64,000 nucleotides of DNA from Rhizobium sp. 18065. Its GTDB lineage: Bacteria > Pseudomonadota > Alphaproteobacteria > Rhizobiales > Rhizobiaceae. Below the pieces are notes generated by a model. That model made no database searches and was not told the DNA's origin. It saw only the letters and a program-made list of their open reading frames with translations. Both the position numbers and the translations under genes were made by a program. Location of the stretch: contig NZ_CACSJP010000009.1 in assembly GCF_902706095.1 (NCBI RefSeq), positions 124,001-188,000 of the forward strand, written 5' to 3'. The number at the start of each line of letters is the position of its first letter. Position 1 is the stretch's first letter. Positions 18,859 through 26,141 of the stretch are shown in pieces.

Positions 18859-19089
18859 ATGAGAATTGACGCGCCAACACCAGACGCAGATCTGGCCGAT
18901 CGCCACCTGGCTTGCCAGGAGGCAATCGAGCTTGCGTTTCAGGCGCCTGTTGACGAAGCCATGGCCGCAGGCTGGAGCGAAGCCGAGTCTGTCGCCGCCG
19001 TCATCGAACTGTCCGAGAATCACATGCTTGCCAAGTCCGAGAATGAACGCTTGAATGCGGTTATCGCGGCCTTGGAAAGCAGAACCTGA
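18859..19089 (+). CDS. Hypothetical 76-residue protein
   Basis: A 76-residue helical, acidic protein (MRIDAPTPDADLADRHLACQ...) ending with a likely coiled segment (LAKSENERLNAVIAALES). Its TGA overlaps the ATG of the next small gene. I do not recognise the family; its place before a tiny membrane protein and an SRAP gene suggests a three-gene operon. Confidence 0.65.
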   Translation: MRIDAPTPDADLADRHLACQEAIELAFQAPVDEAMAAGWSEAESVAAVIELSENHMLAKSENERLNAVIAALESRT

Positions 19090-19199
19090 TGCGCATCATC
19101 GAAGTCATTCTGATGATTGCACTCGGCATCTTCGCCCTCTTCACGTTCGGCGTCATTGTCTATCGGCTGGTGGAAGCCGTCAGAACGGCCTTTTGGTGA
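19089..19199 (+). CDS. 36-residue single-pass membrane peptide
   Basis: A 36-residue peptide, MRIIEVILMIALGIFALFTF..., almost entirely one transmembrane helix followed by a short basic-aromatic tail (VEAVRTAFW). The start overlaps the upstream stop (TGATG), which supports coupled translation. The next gene (SRAP) starts 12 bases after its stop. Function unknown. Confidence 0.55.
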   Translation: MRIIEVILMIALGIFALFTFGVIVYRLVEAVRTAFW

Positions 19200-19211
19200 C
19201 CAGGAGGACAC

Positions 19212-19934
19212 ATGTGCAATCTCTATAATGTGACGACGAACCAGGAAGCGATCCGCGCGATCGCCCGAACGATGTCCGACCTGATTGGTAACATGGAGCC
19301 GTCCCTCAACGTTCATCCCGATTATTTCGGACCGATCGTCAGGAACAATAAGGGCCGCCGCGAGCTGGCCGCCGTGCGCTGGGGCCTGCCGTCGTCGCAA
19401 TTCGCATTGATGCAGGCCGCGAAGAAGCGCGCTGCCAAGCTTGAGGAAAAGGGAAAGCCAGCAGATTTTGCCGAGCTGCTGAAGATGGAGCCCGATCGCG
19501 GCACGACCAACGTACGAAAGACTGACAGCAAGCACTGGACGCGCTGGCTCGGCGTCGAGCATCGTTGCGTCGTTCCCGTCACCAGGTTCGCGGAGCCAAA
19601 CCCCGGCAGCAAGACGGACGACGGTCGCACGCCGAACGCCTGGTTCGCGCGGGATGAGCTACAGAGTCTCATGTTCTTCGCTGGCATCTGGGTGCCGCAA
19701 TGGACGAGTGTGCGCAAGATCAAGGACGGGCTGACCACCATCGATCTCTTCGCCTTCCTGACCACAGAACCAAACGATGTCGTCGGCCCGATCCACGAAA
19801 AGGCCATGCCGGTCCTACTGACGGAACCGGAAGAAATCGAAATGTGGATGACGGCGCCCTGGTCAGATGCGCGGGCTCTGCAGCGGCCGCTTTCCAATGA
19901 CGAGCTTGTCCTCCTACCAGACGGCATCATGTGA
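19212..19934 (+). CDS. SRAP family DNA-crosslink/abasic-site protein (YedK/HMCES-like), copy 1
   Basis: A 240-residue SOS response-associated peptidase (SRAP) protein. It begins MCNLYNVTT, giving the essential Cys at position 2 after Met removal. It also has RFAEPNP (conserved Glu) and GPIHEKAMPVLL (conserved His). The family crosslinks to abasic sites in single-stranded DNA to shield them. GGAGG precedes the ATG. A second, distinct copy lies at 56878-57555 in the SOS island. Confidence 0.92.
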   Translation: MCNLYNVTTNQEAIRAIARTMSDLIGNMEPSLNVHPDYFGPIVRNNKGRRELAAVRWGLPSSQFALMQAAKKRAAKLEEKGKPADFAELLKMEPDRGTTNVRKTDSKHWTRWLGVEHRCVVPVTRFAEPNPGSKTDDGRTPNAWFARDELQSLMFFAGIWVPQWTSVRKIKDGLTTIDLFAFLTTEPNDVVGPIHEKAMPVLLTEPEEIEMWMTAPWSDARALQRPLSNDELVLLPDGIM

Positions 19935-20025
19935 GCGGGTCAACGCTCAGATGCGTTAGGTCAAATTTTAGACTCCAACTCGCCCGAATTTCGTTGTACG
20001 ATTCGCGCACTTGAGGGAGGTGGCC

Positions 20026-20283
20026 ATGTCAATTAATCAACTTCCGTTATCCCCATCTAATCTCGCCGTTCGCGTCCTTTCCCACATTGAGCGTGTAAGT
20101 CCGCTCGCCCCAGATCAGTTGGAAAATTCCCGAGAACTCATACTCGAGTTCGTGGGTTCCGGCGTCACCGACATCGACGAATTAGTCGAACTAACGCTGA
20201 TGGCCGAGGGGAAACAATTTCTACCTGGTGGGACGTTTTCCTTCGGAAGGCATCTGTCGGACTGCGGGCCTCAATCTGTATGA
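20026..20283 (+). CDS. Hypothetical 85-residue protein
   Basis: An 85-residue protein starting MSINQLPLSPSNLAVRVLSH, with GGGAGG seven bases before the ATG at 20026 (an in-frame ATG 15 bases upstream lacks this). Mainly helical and acidic in the middle (VTDIDELVELTLMAEGKQF). No family recognised. It is followed by the putative stress-controlled small RNA. Confidence 0.6.
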   Translation: MSINQLPLSPSNLAVRVLSHIERVSPLAPDQLENSRELILEFVGSGVTDIDELVELTLMAEGKQFLPGGTFSFGRHLSDCGPQSV

Positions 20284-20301
20284 GGTTTTTGACCAAACAA
20301 T

Positions 20302-20327
20302 GGAACCAACGCCGAGGAATGCGCGTT
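20302..20327 (+). promoter_or_regulatory. EcfG-type promoter of a putative small RNA
   Basis: GGAAC, 17 bases, CGTT: an exact match to the alphaproteobacterial general-stress promoter. No start codon with a ribosome site follows at the usual distance; instead a hairpin and a strong terminator follow within 70 bases, so it probably drives a short non-coding RNA. Confidence 0.65.
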
Positions 20328-20330
20328 CAG

Positions 20331-20394
20331 GGGCGTTATGTTCCCCTCATAACTCCCAACGCATGCTGACCCCCGCTTTTGGGGGTCTTTTTTT
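20331..20394 (+). ncRNA. Putative stress-controlled small RNA with a C-rich loop
   Basis: From the expected start (about 20331-20334) to the end of the T-run the transcript would be about 60 nt. It folds into a first hairpin with stem GTTATG (20335-20340)/CATAAC (20348-20353) that exposes the loop TTCCCCT, then a short linker with TCCC, then a perfect intrinsic terminator. C-rich loops that pair with Shine-Dalgarno sequences are typical of alphaproteobacterial sRNAs such as Caulobacter GsrN, which is also driven by the general stress sigma factor. Identity with GsrN is not claimed. Confidence 0.55.
20369..20394 (+). terminator. Intrinsic terminator of the putative small RNA
   Basis: Perfect 6-bp stem ACCCCC/GGGGGT with a six-base loop, followed by TCTTTTTTT. 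One of the clearest rho-independent terminators in the window. Confidence 0.88.
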
Positions 20395-20545
20395 GCTTTG
20401 GGAAAAACGACCGCATGCCTCACACGTCAAACTCGGCATGACACCTAAAAGAACGAGATGTAATGGCCACATAAATATCCGGACACGATCTCCCACTTAA
20501 CAAGTGTGCGAGGTAATGTGCCCATTAATTTTGTTCCGGCGTCCG

Positions 20546-20865
20546 TGGCGGCGCCCCGATTGAACGGGGCAATGGGGCACCGCTTGTCATCAGCCGCGCT
20601 GGAAGCGTGGCGGGAAGCGACGATGGGCCCGGCCGTCGTGGTGGAACCGCACCTGAACTATCTGTTCAATACATCGTTGAGCGCCTTGGCCGGCGTAAAG
20701 GCTCGCTTCCTGGAAGCTGCAACAGTCATTTTCTCGCCGGTCGCAGGATTGCGGCCTTCGCGCTCCAGCGAGGCCTTAGCCTTGAACTTCCCGAATCCTG
20801 GGATTGAGGTTTCTGCGTCGGAGCTCGCCGCATCCGCGATGGCATGGAACACAGCTTCGACGATG
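20546..20865 (-). repeat. Dispersed duplication of the HU 3' end and downstream flank, copy 1
   Basis: About 320 bases closely similar to 40388-40715. The similarity runs from 110 bases beyond the HU stop through most of the HU gene and ends abruptly after CGATG at 20865. Copy 1 lacks 8 bases present in copy 2 within the hairpin region. Confidence 0.85.
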
Positions 20866-20879
20866 GACGCGGTCACCAT
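20658..20879 (-). pseudogene. 5'-truncated HU-family DNA-binding protein gene
   Basis: Encodes the last 67 or so residues of HU (IVEAVFHAIADAASSDAETS, then the beta-arm stretch GRNPATGEKM and AFTPAKALNDVLNR). The first 23 or so residues of normal HU, including helix 1 (compare MTTTNEIADKIASANNLTK at 40786), are replaced by unrelated sequence. An in-frame ATG at 20879 could still give a 73-residue product, but without helix 1 it should not dimerise properly. Confidence 0.8.
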
Positions 20880-21143
20880 GCAGGCACGCGCAGCGGAGAT
20901 GGGAATCGCCCTGTCGGGCGACCGCGGTGTCGAGGCCGCACCTAAATTCCTCGAACGACTGAGCTTCAAGTCGAGTTGAGCTTGGTGAGTCGACGACGAA
21001 CCTCGCCCGCCAGACCGGCAGGAAATCAATACCGCAGCGCGCGGCAGCATTGGGGCCGGAAGGAGAATGTCCGCTCCTCTCGCAAGAGTCACGGAAGCGT
21101 GACATCATGCTTTAATGGAATTGAACTACTGCTGGCGAGACGG

Positions 21144-21432
21144 TCATTGCGAAACGGCAACGACAACCTTCCCCTTGGCGCGTCCGGTTTCGACATAAGC
21201 CAAGGCTTCTGGTGTCTGCGCAAAGGGAAAAACCTTGTCGACGACCGGACGGATGGCGCCGGCGTCGATCAGCTTGGCGATCTCACCCAGTTGCTGGCCT
21301 TCCGCGCGCATGAAGAGGAAGGAATAGTCGACGCCGCGGCTCTTTGCCTTTTTCAGAATGCTGCGGCTCAGCATCCGCATGACGAGGCGCAGCAAGAAGT
21401 TCTGGAGCCTGCACCAGAATTGCCTGCCTATG
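21144..21432 (-). pseudogene. C-terminal fragment of a zinc-type alcohol dehydrogenase/quinone oxidoreductase
   Basis: The last 95 or so residues of an MDR-family NADP-dependent oxidoreductase: LRLVMRMLSRSI, GVDYSFLFMRAEG, LIDAGAIRPVVDKVFPF and the usual ending YVETGRAKGKVVV. The nucleotide-binding domain and start are missing; the sequence breaks where the collagen/NHL gene ends (stop at 21433). This looks like the junction of an inserted segment. Confidence 0.8.
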
Positions 21433-23487
21433 CTATTGCGGAAGCACACCTGGTGTGGGCTTCAGGCCCTGAATATCGGCCACGCTCCGCTGCAGTGCCG
21501 AAAGTTCGGCCCGGATGTCGGCGATCTCCGGGTCGAACAAGCCGGAGTAAGACGACGTTGATTCAAGCTTTGTAACATTATATCCATTATCGCTTGCCGC
21601 GTAGATGGTATCCCGTTCGCCAACCGCCACAACGTCGGTGGTTTTCTCGCCGAAGAAACCGACAAAGGTACCAAAGCGGTCAAAGATCTGAATCACGTGG
21701 TTCTGAATGTCGGTCGCGTACAGTATCCCATCTGCATCGACTGCGATATCCCAGAGGTGGGGGTCTATCGGAATCCAGTTAGGCGCTTTGCCGTCGCCAA
21801 CCTTAGGTCCAAAGGACGCAACGATACCGGTGGATCTGATCTTTAAGATTTGCTGTTGTTTAACGTCCAAGACAAAGAGGTCACCGTCGGGTGAGACCGC
21901 GATGCGGTCAAAGTGATGGTCTTGCCCTCCGATTGCATCTAGGCTCCATCCATCAACATATTCACCGCTTGAGTCATACTTTCTGATGTTTGCATTGGAG
22001 CTGGTATAAATTTCTCCGTAGGGTCCAACAGCAAGTGCAGTGAGGATTTCACTATCACTGCGAATGACAGGCGTCAGACGGCCGCCGGGATCGATCCGCG
22101 ACACCCCCTTGTCTGTGATAACGTAGACGCCGTGGCCGAAACGGGAAGACACATAGTGGATCGGTCCGTTGACGTCGCCATCGCCTCCCCAGGTTTGCAA
22201 AGCCGTTCCCTGCGCATCGAACAGTCCCAACTTACCGGTCCGCTTGTTATTGAGGTAAATGCGGCCATCTGCGCCGACCGCCAGGCTTGTGATTGACGGT
22301 AACACTGCATCCAGCGGGAGCGTGCCAACCCTCCTCAATTTGATCTCTACAACAGCGCGCTGATACGCAGCATCCATGCGCTGCTCAAGGGCGGAGAGTC
22401 GGGCCGTCACATCTGCGAGGAGATCGGCGTCCTCGGTCCAAACCCCCTCGCCGACACCACTTCTGCGATATACACGCCCGCTGGTGTTGTCGAAATAGAC
22501 ATCTCCCCTCGGCTGCACTTCCTGAGCAGGTACGCCGCTTCCAGTTAGGAATGAAGCGCCTCGCGCACCAGCAAGTCCCTGCTGGCCGCTGTCGCCTTTC
22601 TGACCGCGGTCGCCACGTTCCCCCGCCACCCCTGTAGGTCCGGCCGCGCCGTTACAAACTGTCTCGCTTACGTCGCTAGTCCCACTTTTTGTGATTTTGA
22701 CTTCAACACCACCCGACTGGCAGCTACCTTTCGTACCAAGGAATGGTGTTAGCGTAATCGCCGGCGTTTCTTTCGTCACGAGGCCAGTGAGCATGGAAGT
22801 AAATAGACCTGAAAGCGCACCCGCTGTGCCGCCCGCAATCGCTGCGATTTCCGCGTTGACCTGCGCCGCTATCGCATCTTTCACATTCTGCGCGGCTTCG
22901 TTTGCTGCCTTCGTCGCCGCGTCCGCAGCAGCTTTCCCCCCGGCATCCGCCACTTTTCCAAGCAGTGTGGAACTGCAAAAGAGACGGCCGTTGGCATCGG
23001 TCGCAAGAAGCCCCGTATCTCCGGAACAATTTTTGGTCATTTGGCCAGTAAGGGTGAGACCTGTCACCTCGGCACGGCCGGACGAATAAAAGGTGCCGTC
23101 CACGCCGAACTCGAAATGATTTAGCTCGTTTAGGTTCTTGACGCTGAGCTTAAGTCGTTTTGTACTGGGATCATAAGCGATGCCCCCACCGTCATGTATA
23201 TCTCCACCACGTGGTAGCGAGCCTTTCAGGATGATCGAATTGCCGGTTATGTCCCCATCAACGTCCAGTTGTGTCCGCGGAGTGGAGGTGTTTACCCCCA
23301 CCAATCCCGCCGCGTTGTTCTTCGACGCAGTTACAACTATCGACGGCGGTTCATCATGTTCGTCGCCATCGTTTCCGAAAACCACGGTATCGGAACTGAA
23401 AATGAAGTCGAACTCATCCTGATCTTGGGATATTGCAAGGCTTGGAAAGGCAAATAAAGTCATCAGAAGACAAAAACCACGAGTCAT
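21433..23487 (-). CDS. Exported collagen-like/NHL beta-propeller protein
   Basis: A 684-residue protein with a mosaic layout: signal peptide (residues 1-20), a tail-fibre-like motif VGVNTSTPRTQLDVDGDITG (63-82), an Ala-rich coiled-coil stretch (about 178-225), ten Gly-X-Y collagen triplets (280-309), the segment YFDNTSGRVYRRSG (331-344), a short coiled coil (about 355-380) and a six-bladed NHL-type propeller (about 385-655) with repeats such as LAVGPYGEIYTSSN and IAVDADGILYATD. It ends with another helical heptad stretch. Collagen triplets plus coiled coil imply a trimeric stalk; the propeller may bind a ligand. Last gene of a three-gene operon. Confidence 0.8.
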   Translation of the reverse strand: MTRGFCLLMTLFAFPSLAISQDQDEFDFIFSSDTVVFGNDGDEHDEPPSIVVTASKNNAAGLVGVNTSTPRTQLDVDGDITGNSIILKGSLPRGGDIHDGGGIAYDPSTKRLKLSVKNLNELNHFEFGVDGTFYSSGRAEVTGLTLTGQMTKNCSGDTGLLATDANGRLFCSSTLLGKVADAGGKAAADAATKAANEAAQNVKDAIAAQVNAEIAAIAGGTAGALSGLFTSMLTGLVTKETPAITLTPFLGTKGSCQSGGVEVKITKSGTSDVSETVCNGAAGPTGVAGERGDRGQKGDSGQQGLAGARGASFLTGSGVPAQEVQPRGDVYFDNTSGRVYRRSGVGEGVWTEDADLLADVTARLSALEQRMDAAYQRAVVEIKLRRVGTLPLDAVLPSITSLAVGADGRIYLNNKRTGKLGLFDAQGTALQTWGGDGDVNGPIHYVSSRFGHGVYVITDKGVSRIDPGGRLTPVIRSDSEILTALAVGPYGEIYTSSNANIRKYDSSGEYVDGWSLDAIGGQDHHFDRIAVSPDGDLFVLDVKQQQILKIRSTGIVASFGPKVGDGKAPNWIPIDPHLWDIAVDADGILYATDIQNHVIQIFDRFGTFVGFFGEKTTDVVAVGERDTIYAASDNGYNVTKLESTSSYSGLFDPEIADIRAELSALQRSVADIQGLKPTPGVLPQ

Positions 23488-23496
23488 GGCGGATCC

Positions 23497-24318
23497 TCAT
23501 TCGTATCTGGTTAGTTTGGCGCATACCTCTTCTTCAGAGTCGTCTTGGACTGGAACCCAGCCGTCCTCTGGACAGCTGCGCTTAGCGCCACGACCGCCGC
23601 AGTAACTCGATCCGCCGCCTTTATTCAGAACCAATATTGTCAATACACATGTAGCCAGATCAACGGTTCCATCAAAGTAATAGCCGTCGCCAGTGTCCTC
23701 TATGTAGATGTCAACTCGATCCATATTGATGCAATTTATAATAAGCGACTTCAAGTTGGCGCTTGCGCTCGGAATTAATGCTTTCTGATATGGGTCCATG
23801 CCAATCAACGGCGAAGCTATATAAGCATCAGCAACGTTTCGTAGATTTTTTTTGTCTTCCCTTTCCACCTGAAAATACTTTATCTTCGGGATCGCATGTA
23901 AATTAAGTTGAATTAAAGGTATATTACTCAAAACCTCTCCGGCAAGCAAACTTCTTTGAAGTACAATAAAGGGCGATACCACGGCATAGATCAGAAGCGA
24001 AGCATTGGATTTTTCGTCCCAGAAATTGTCCAGACTAATGTACAAGCTGATCGACGCTTGCTCCCGATCTCGATGCGCGCTCAGCACGAGTTGTTTCACT
24101 TCTCGAATGCTCACCGCGGTTCTCGCGGAGCCTTCGTCGAGAAATGCGCCTACGTATATGGAGTCTCCGTAAGTGGTCCACTCTTGCTCCCGTTGCGAAG
24201 TTGGACAGAAAGTTGAATTAACTCTTTTTATCCAATCGGGCTCATCTTCTGCCGCAGCAGAAACGCAGGACCCGGCGTAACCAAGAGCAAACAAGAATAA
24301 CACGGCACAGATCTTCAT
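23497..24318 (-). CDS. Exported cysteine-containing orphan protein
   Basis: A 273-residue protein with a signal peptide (MKICAVLFLFALGYAGSCVSAAAE). The mature part has at least six Cys, three of them clustered near the C-terminus (SYCGGRGAKRSCPED ... EVCAKL), suggesting periplasmic or extracellular disulfides. No known domain recognised. It starts 19 bases after the nuclease gene and stops 9 bases before the collagen/NHL gene. Base composition is clearly AT-richer than the window average. It could be a partner or immunity protein for the nuclease; that is inference. Confidence 0.72.
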   Translation of the reverse strand: MKICAVLFLFALGYAGSCVSAAAEDEPDWIKRVNSTFCPTSQREQEWTTYGDSIYVGAFLDEGSARTAVSIREVKQLVLSAHRDREQASISLYISLDNFWDEKSNASLLIYAVVSPFIVLQRSLLAGEVLSNIPLIQLNLHAIPKIKYFQVEREDKKNLRNVADAYIASPLIGMDPYQKALIPSASANLKSLIINCINMDRVDIYIEDTGDGYYFDGTVDLATCVLTILVLNKGGGSSYCGGRGAKRSCPEDGWVPVQDDSEEEVCAKLTRYE

Positions 24319-24337
24319 ATTCGTTGTCCAAAATTAT

Positions 24338-25234
24338 CTACTTTAATCTCAACATTACCCCGATGTGATCGGAAGTATTATTTCTGTAACTTGAGCATTT
24401 CGGAGATGAAGTATTAATTATGTCGCACGAAAGCACAACCTCTACGTCAGTTCTTTTAGGATCTATATTAAAAATCAGGAAATGATCGTAGCTACTACTG
24501 AGAATTCCTTTTGGATTCAGCGTGCTATATTCATCTTGCAAGGCTTTCCAACCTGGACGGTTTTTAGTTTGATCCTCTATCTGTTTAAGGCTTAGGTTGA
24601 AATCGCCAGCCAAGACTACACTAGTAACTGGTGCCGCAATTCCTTTACAACTGTTGTCAATCGAAATCGGCGACTTGGTGATCAAATCGTTCGTGATGTA
24701 ATCTAGCACAGTGTTCAGCTCGGATATCCGCTCCCCGACGCGGTTACCCCAGATTGCGTGAAAGTTCGCAATCCACAATTGATAGCTCCCTTTATTTACC
24801 AGCAAGAGATCAGGTGGGCGCATAACCTTTGGGATAGTGGAGAGGCCAGGGCCGAAGTTTTGCAACGTTACGTGGCAGATTACGCTGTTGGGATCTTCCA
24901 CAACAAACAGATAAGCTTCTACATAGGCGCGACTATTTTTGGCGTTAAAGCCTTTGAAGTGATTTGATAGAAAGGCAGCATAGTTAAGCGGAGTTACGCT
25001 GTTGACGGTTACGGACGGCATAACCTCTTGAAATAATGCAACGTCCGGCTTGATCGTGGTGGCGATCTCCTTTAAAAAGTAATCGTACTTGTTCTGCGCG
25101 TAATTATGTATTTTGCTGCTGTTGTTTCCTAGATGCAATGTATTGGTAGAAAGGATTTCCAGGTCAGCGGCCCGTAAATGACCGTTGAGTATGAAAAATA
25201 CACCAATAGCTGTCAGGATCAGGTGCATCCTCAT
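24338..25234 (-). CDS. Exported endonuclease/exonuclease/phosphatase (DNase I-like) family protein
   Basis: A 298-residue protein with a signal peptide (MRMHLILTAIGVFFILNGHLRA). It carries the full catalytic set of the EEP fold: DVALFQEV (metal-binding Glu), IANFHAIWGN (His), VLAGDFNLS (Asp/Asn), SYDHFLI and TSDHIGVML (Asp-His). Such enzymes cut phosphodiester bonds in nucleic acids or remove phosphate from small molecules. With an export signal it would act outside the cytoplasm. First gene of the three-gene operon; AT-rich. Substrate unknown. Confidence 0.85.
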   Translation of the reverse strand: MRMHLILTAIGVFFILNGHLRAADLEILSTNTLHLGNNSSKIHNYAQNKYDYFLKEIATTIKPDVALFQEVMPSVTVNSVTPLNYAAFLSNHFKGFNAKNSRAYVEAYLFVVEDPNSVICHVTLQNFGPGLSTIPKVMRPPDLLLVNKGSYQLWIANFHAIWGNRVGERISELNTVLDYITNDLITKSPISIDNSCKGIAAPVTSVVLAGDFNLSLKQIEDQTKNRPGWKALQDEYSTLNPKGILSSSYDHFLIFNIDPKRTDVEVVLSCDIINTSSPKCSSYRNNTSDHIGVMLRLK

Positions 25235-26141
25235 CTTGGAATTTTCACGGTGGTTATCCTCAATATTGAAGGAAATAACTGGACGCAGTTTCGCATACGG
25301 TGACCGTCAGGCAACCTGAAGTCGATGATCTAATCTGAGTGACCGAAAGAGTTCGTGGATTATGACATGCTCGTCGGCGCGATCAAGAGATTGTTCGAAC
25401 AAGCCTTAAACAAATGGCACACTGAGAAAGGTATTAAGGCCCGAACCACAAACGAACGCAAATATCGACGAATTAGCGATGCAGATCATTCTCATGCCTT
25501 GGCCTCATGATACACAATAGCCACTGGCACGTGGTAGGCTCCTAATTCCACTAAAGTCGGTTCCAAACGCCGCTACGGTTCGGGATCGCTAGGTCCGCAA
25601 AGGCCGCCTCATATATGCTCTGAGGCCTTGCGCAAAATGGACGGGACGACGATTTATTGTTGCTATGGGCGATTCGATCAAATCCTTTGGGCCTGTGTCG
25701 GCTTACAGGATGCTCGAGCTCGTAGCCGCCGGACTGCTCCGGGCCCCAAACCCGGCTCCACCCTGGACGAGGCGGATGTCTCCTATGAAGGCGCATTCTT
25801 GCCATCAATGTCGGAGCGGCATTTTTCGGAATGGCCAATCGAGCTTGGTCAATGTGCGAGGAAAACACCTCTTACTCAGTAATGTAGGTCTCCGCCGGAA
25901 AACCTCCTCACTGCTCATTTCTAAGGCCCGGCACCTCGCGCCGAGCCACGGAAATCGTTTAAGTAATGGCGAACGCGCAGGGTGCGCCGATCAGGCGCAC
26001 CTCGCGCAAACGCGTCATAAGCTCATGAAGAATTCGGTAGAGTGCACGCTCAACAGGAGCACACGTCGAATATCACATGTGGCCCCACCTGACTTAATCA
26101 GAACTTAATCAAACGGGTTGCATCGTTTTTTGCCCGCGACG
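25235..26141. other. Gene-poor stretch between the nuclease operon and the kinase
   Basis: A 47-codon frame at 25367-25510 (MLVGAIKRLFEQALNKWHTE...) reads like a protein tail but is unrecognised. A 147-codon plus-strand frame at 25665-26108 has no recognisable motif. No promoter or terminator was found; probably a relic region next to the acquired operon. Confidence 0.4.
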
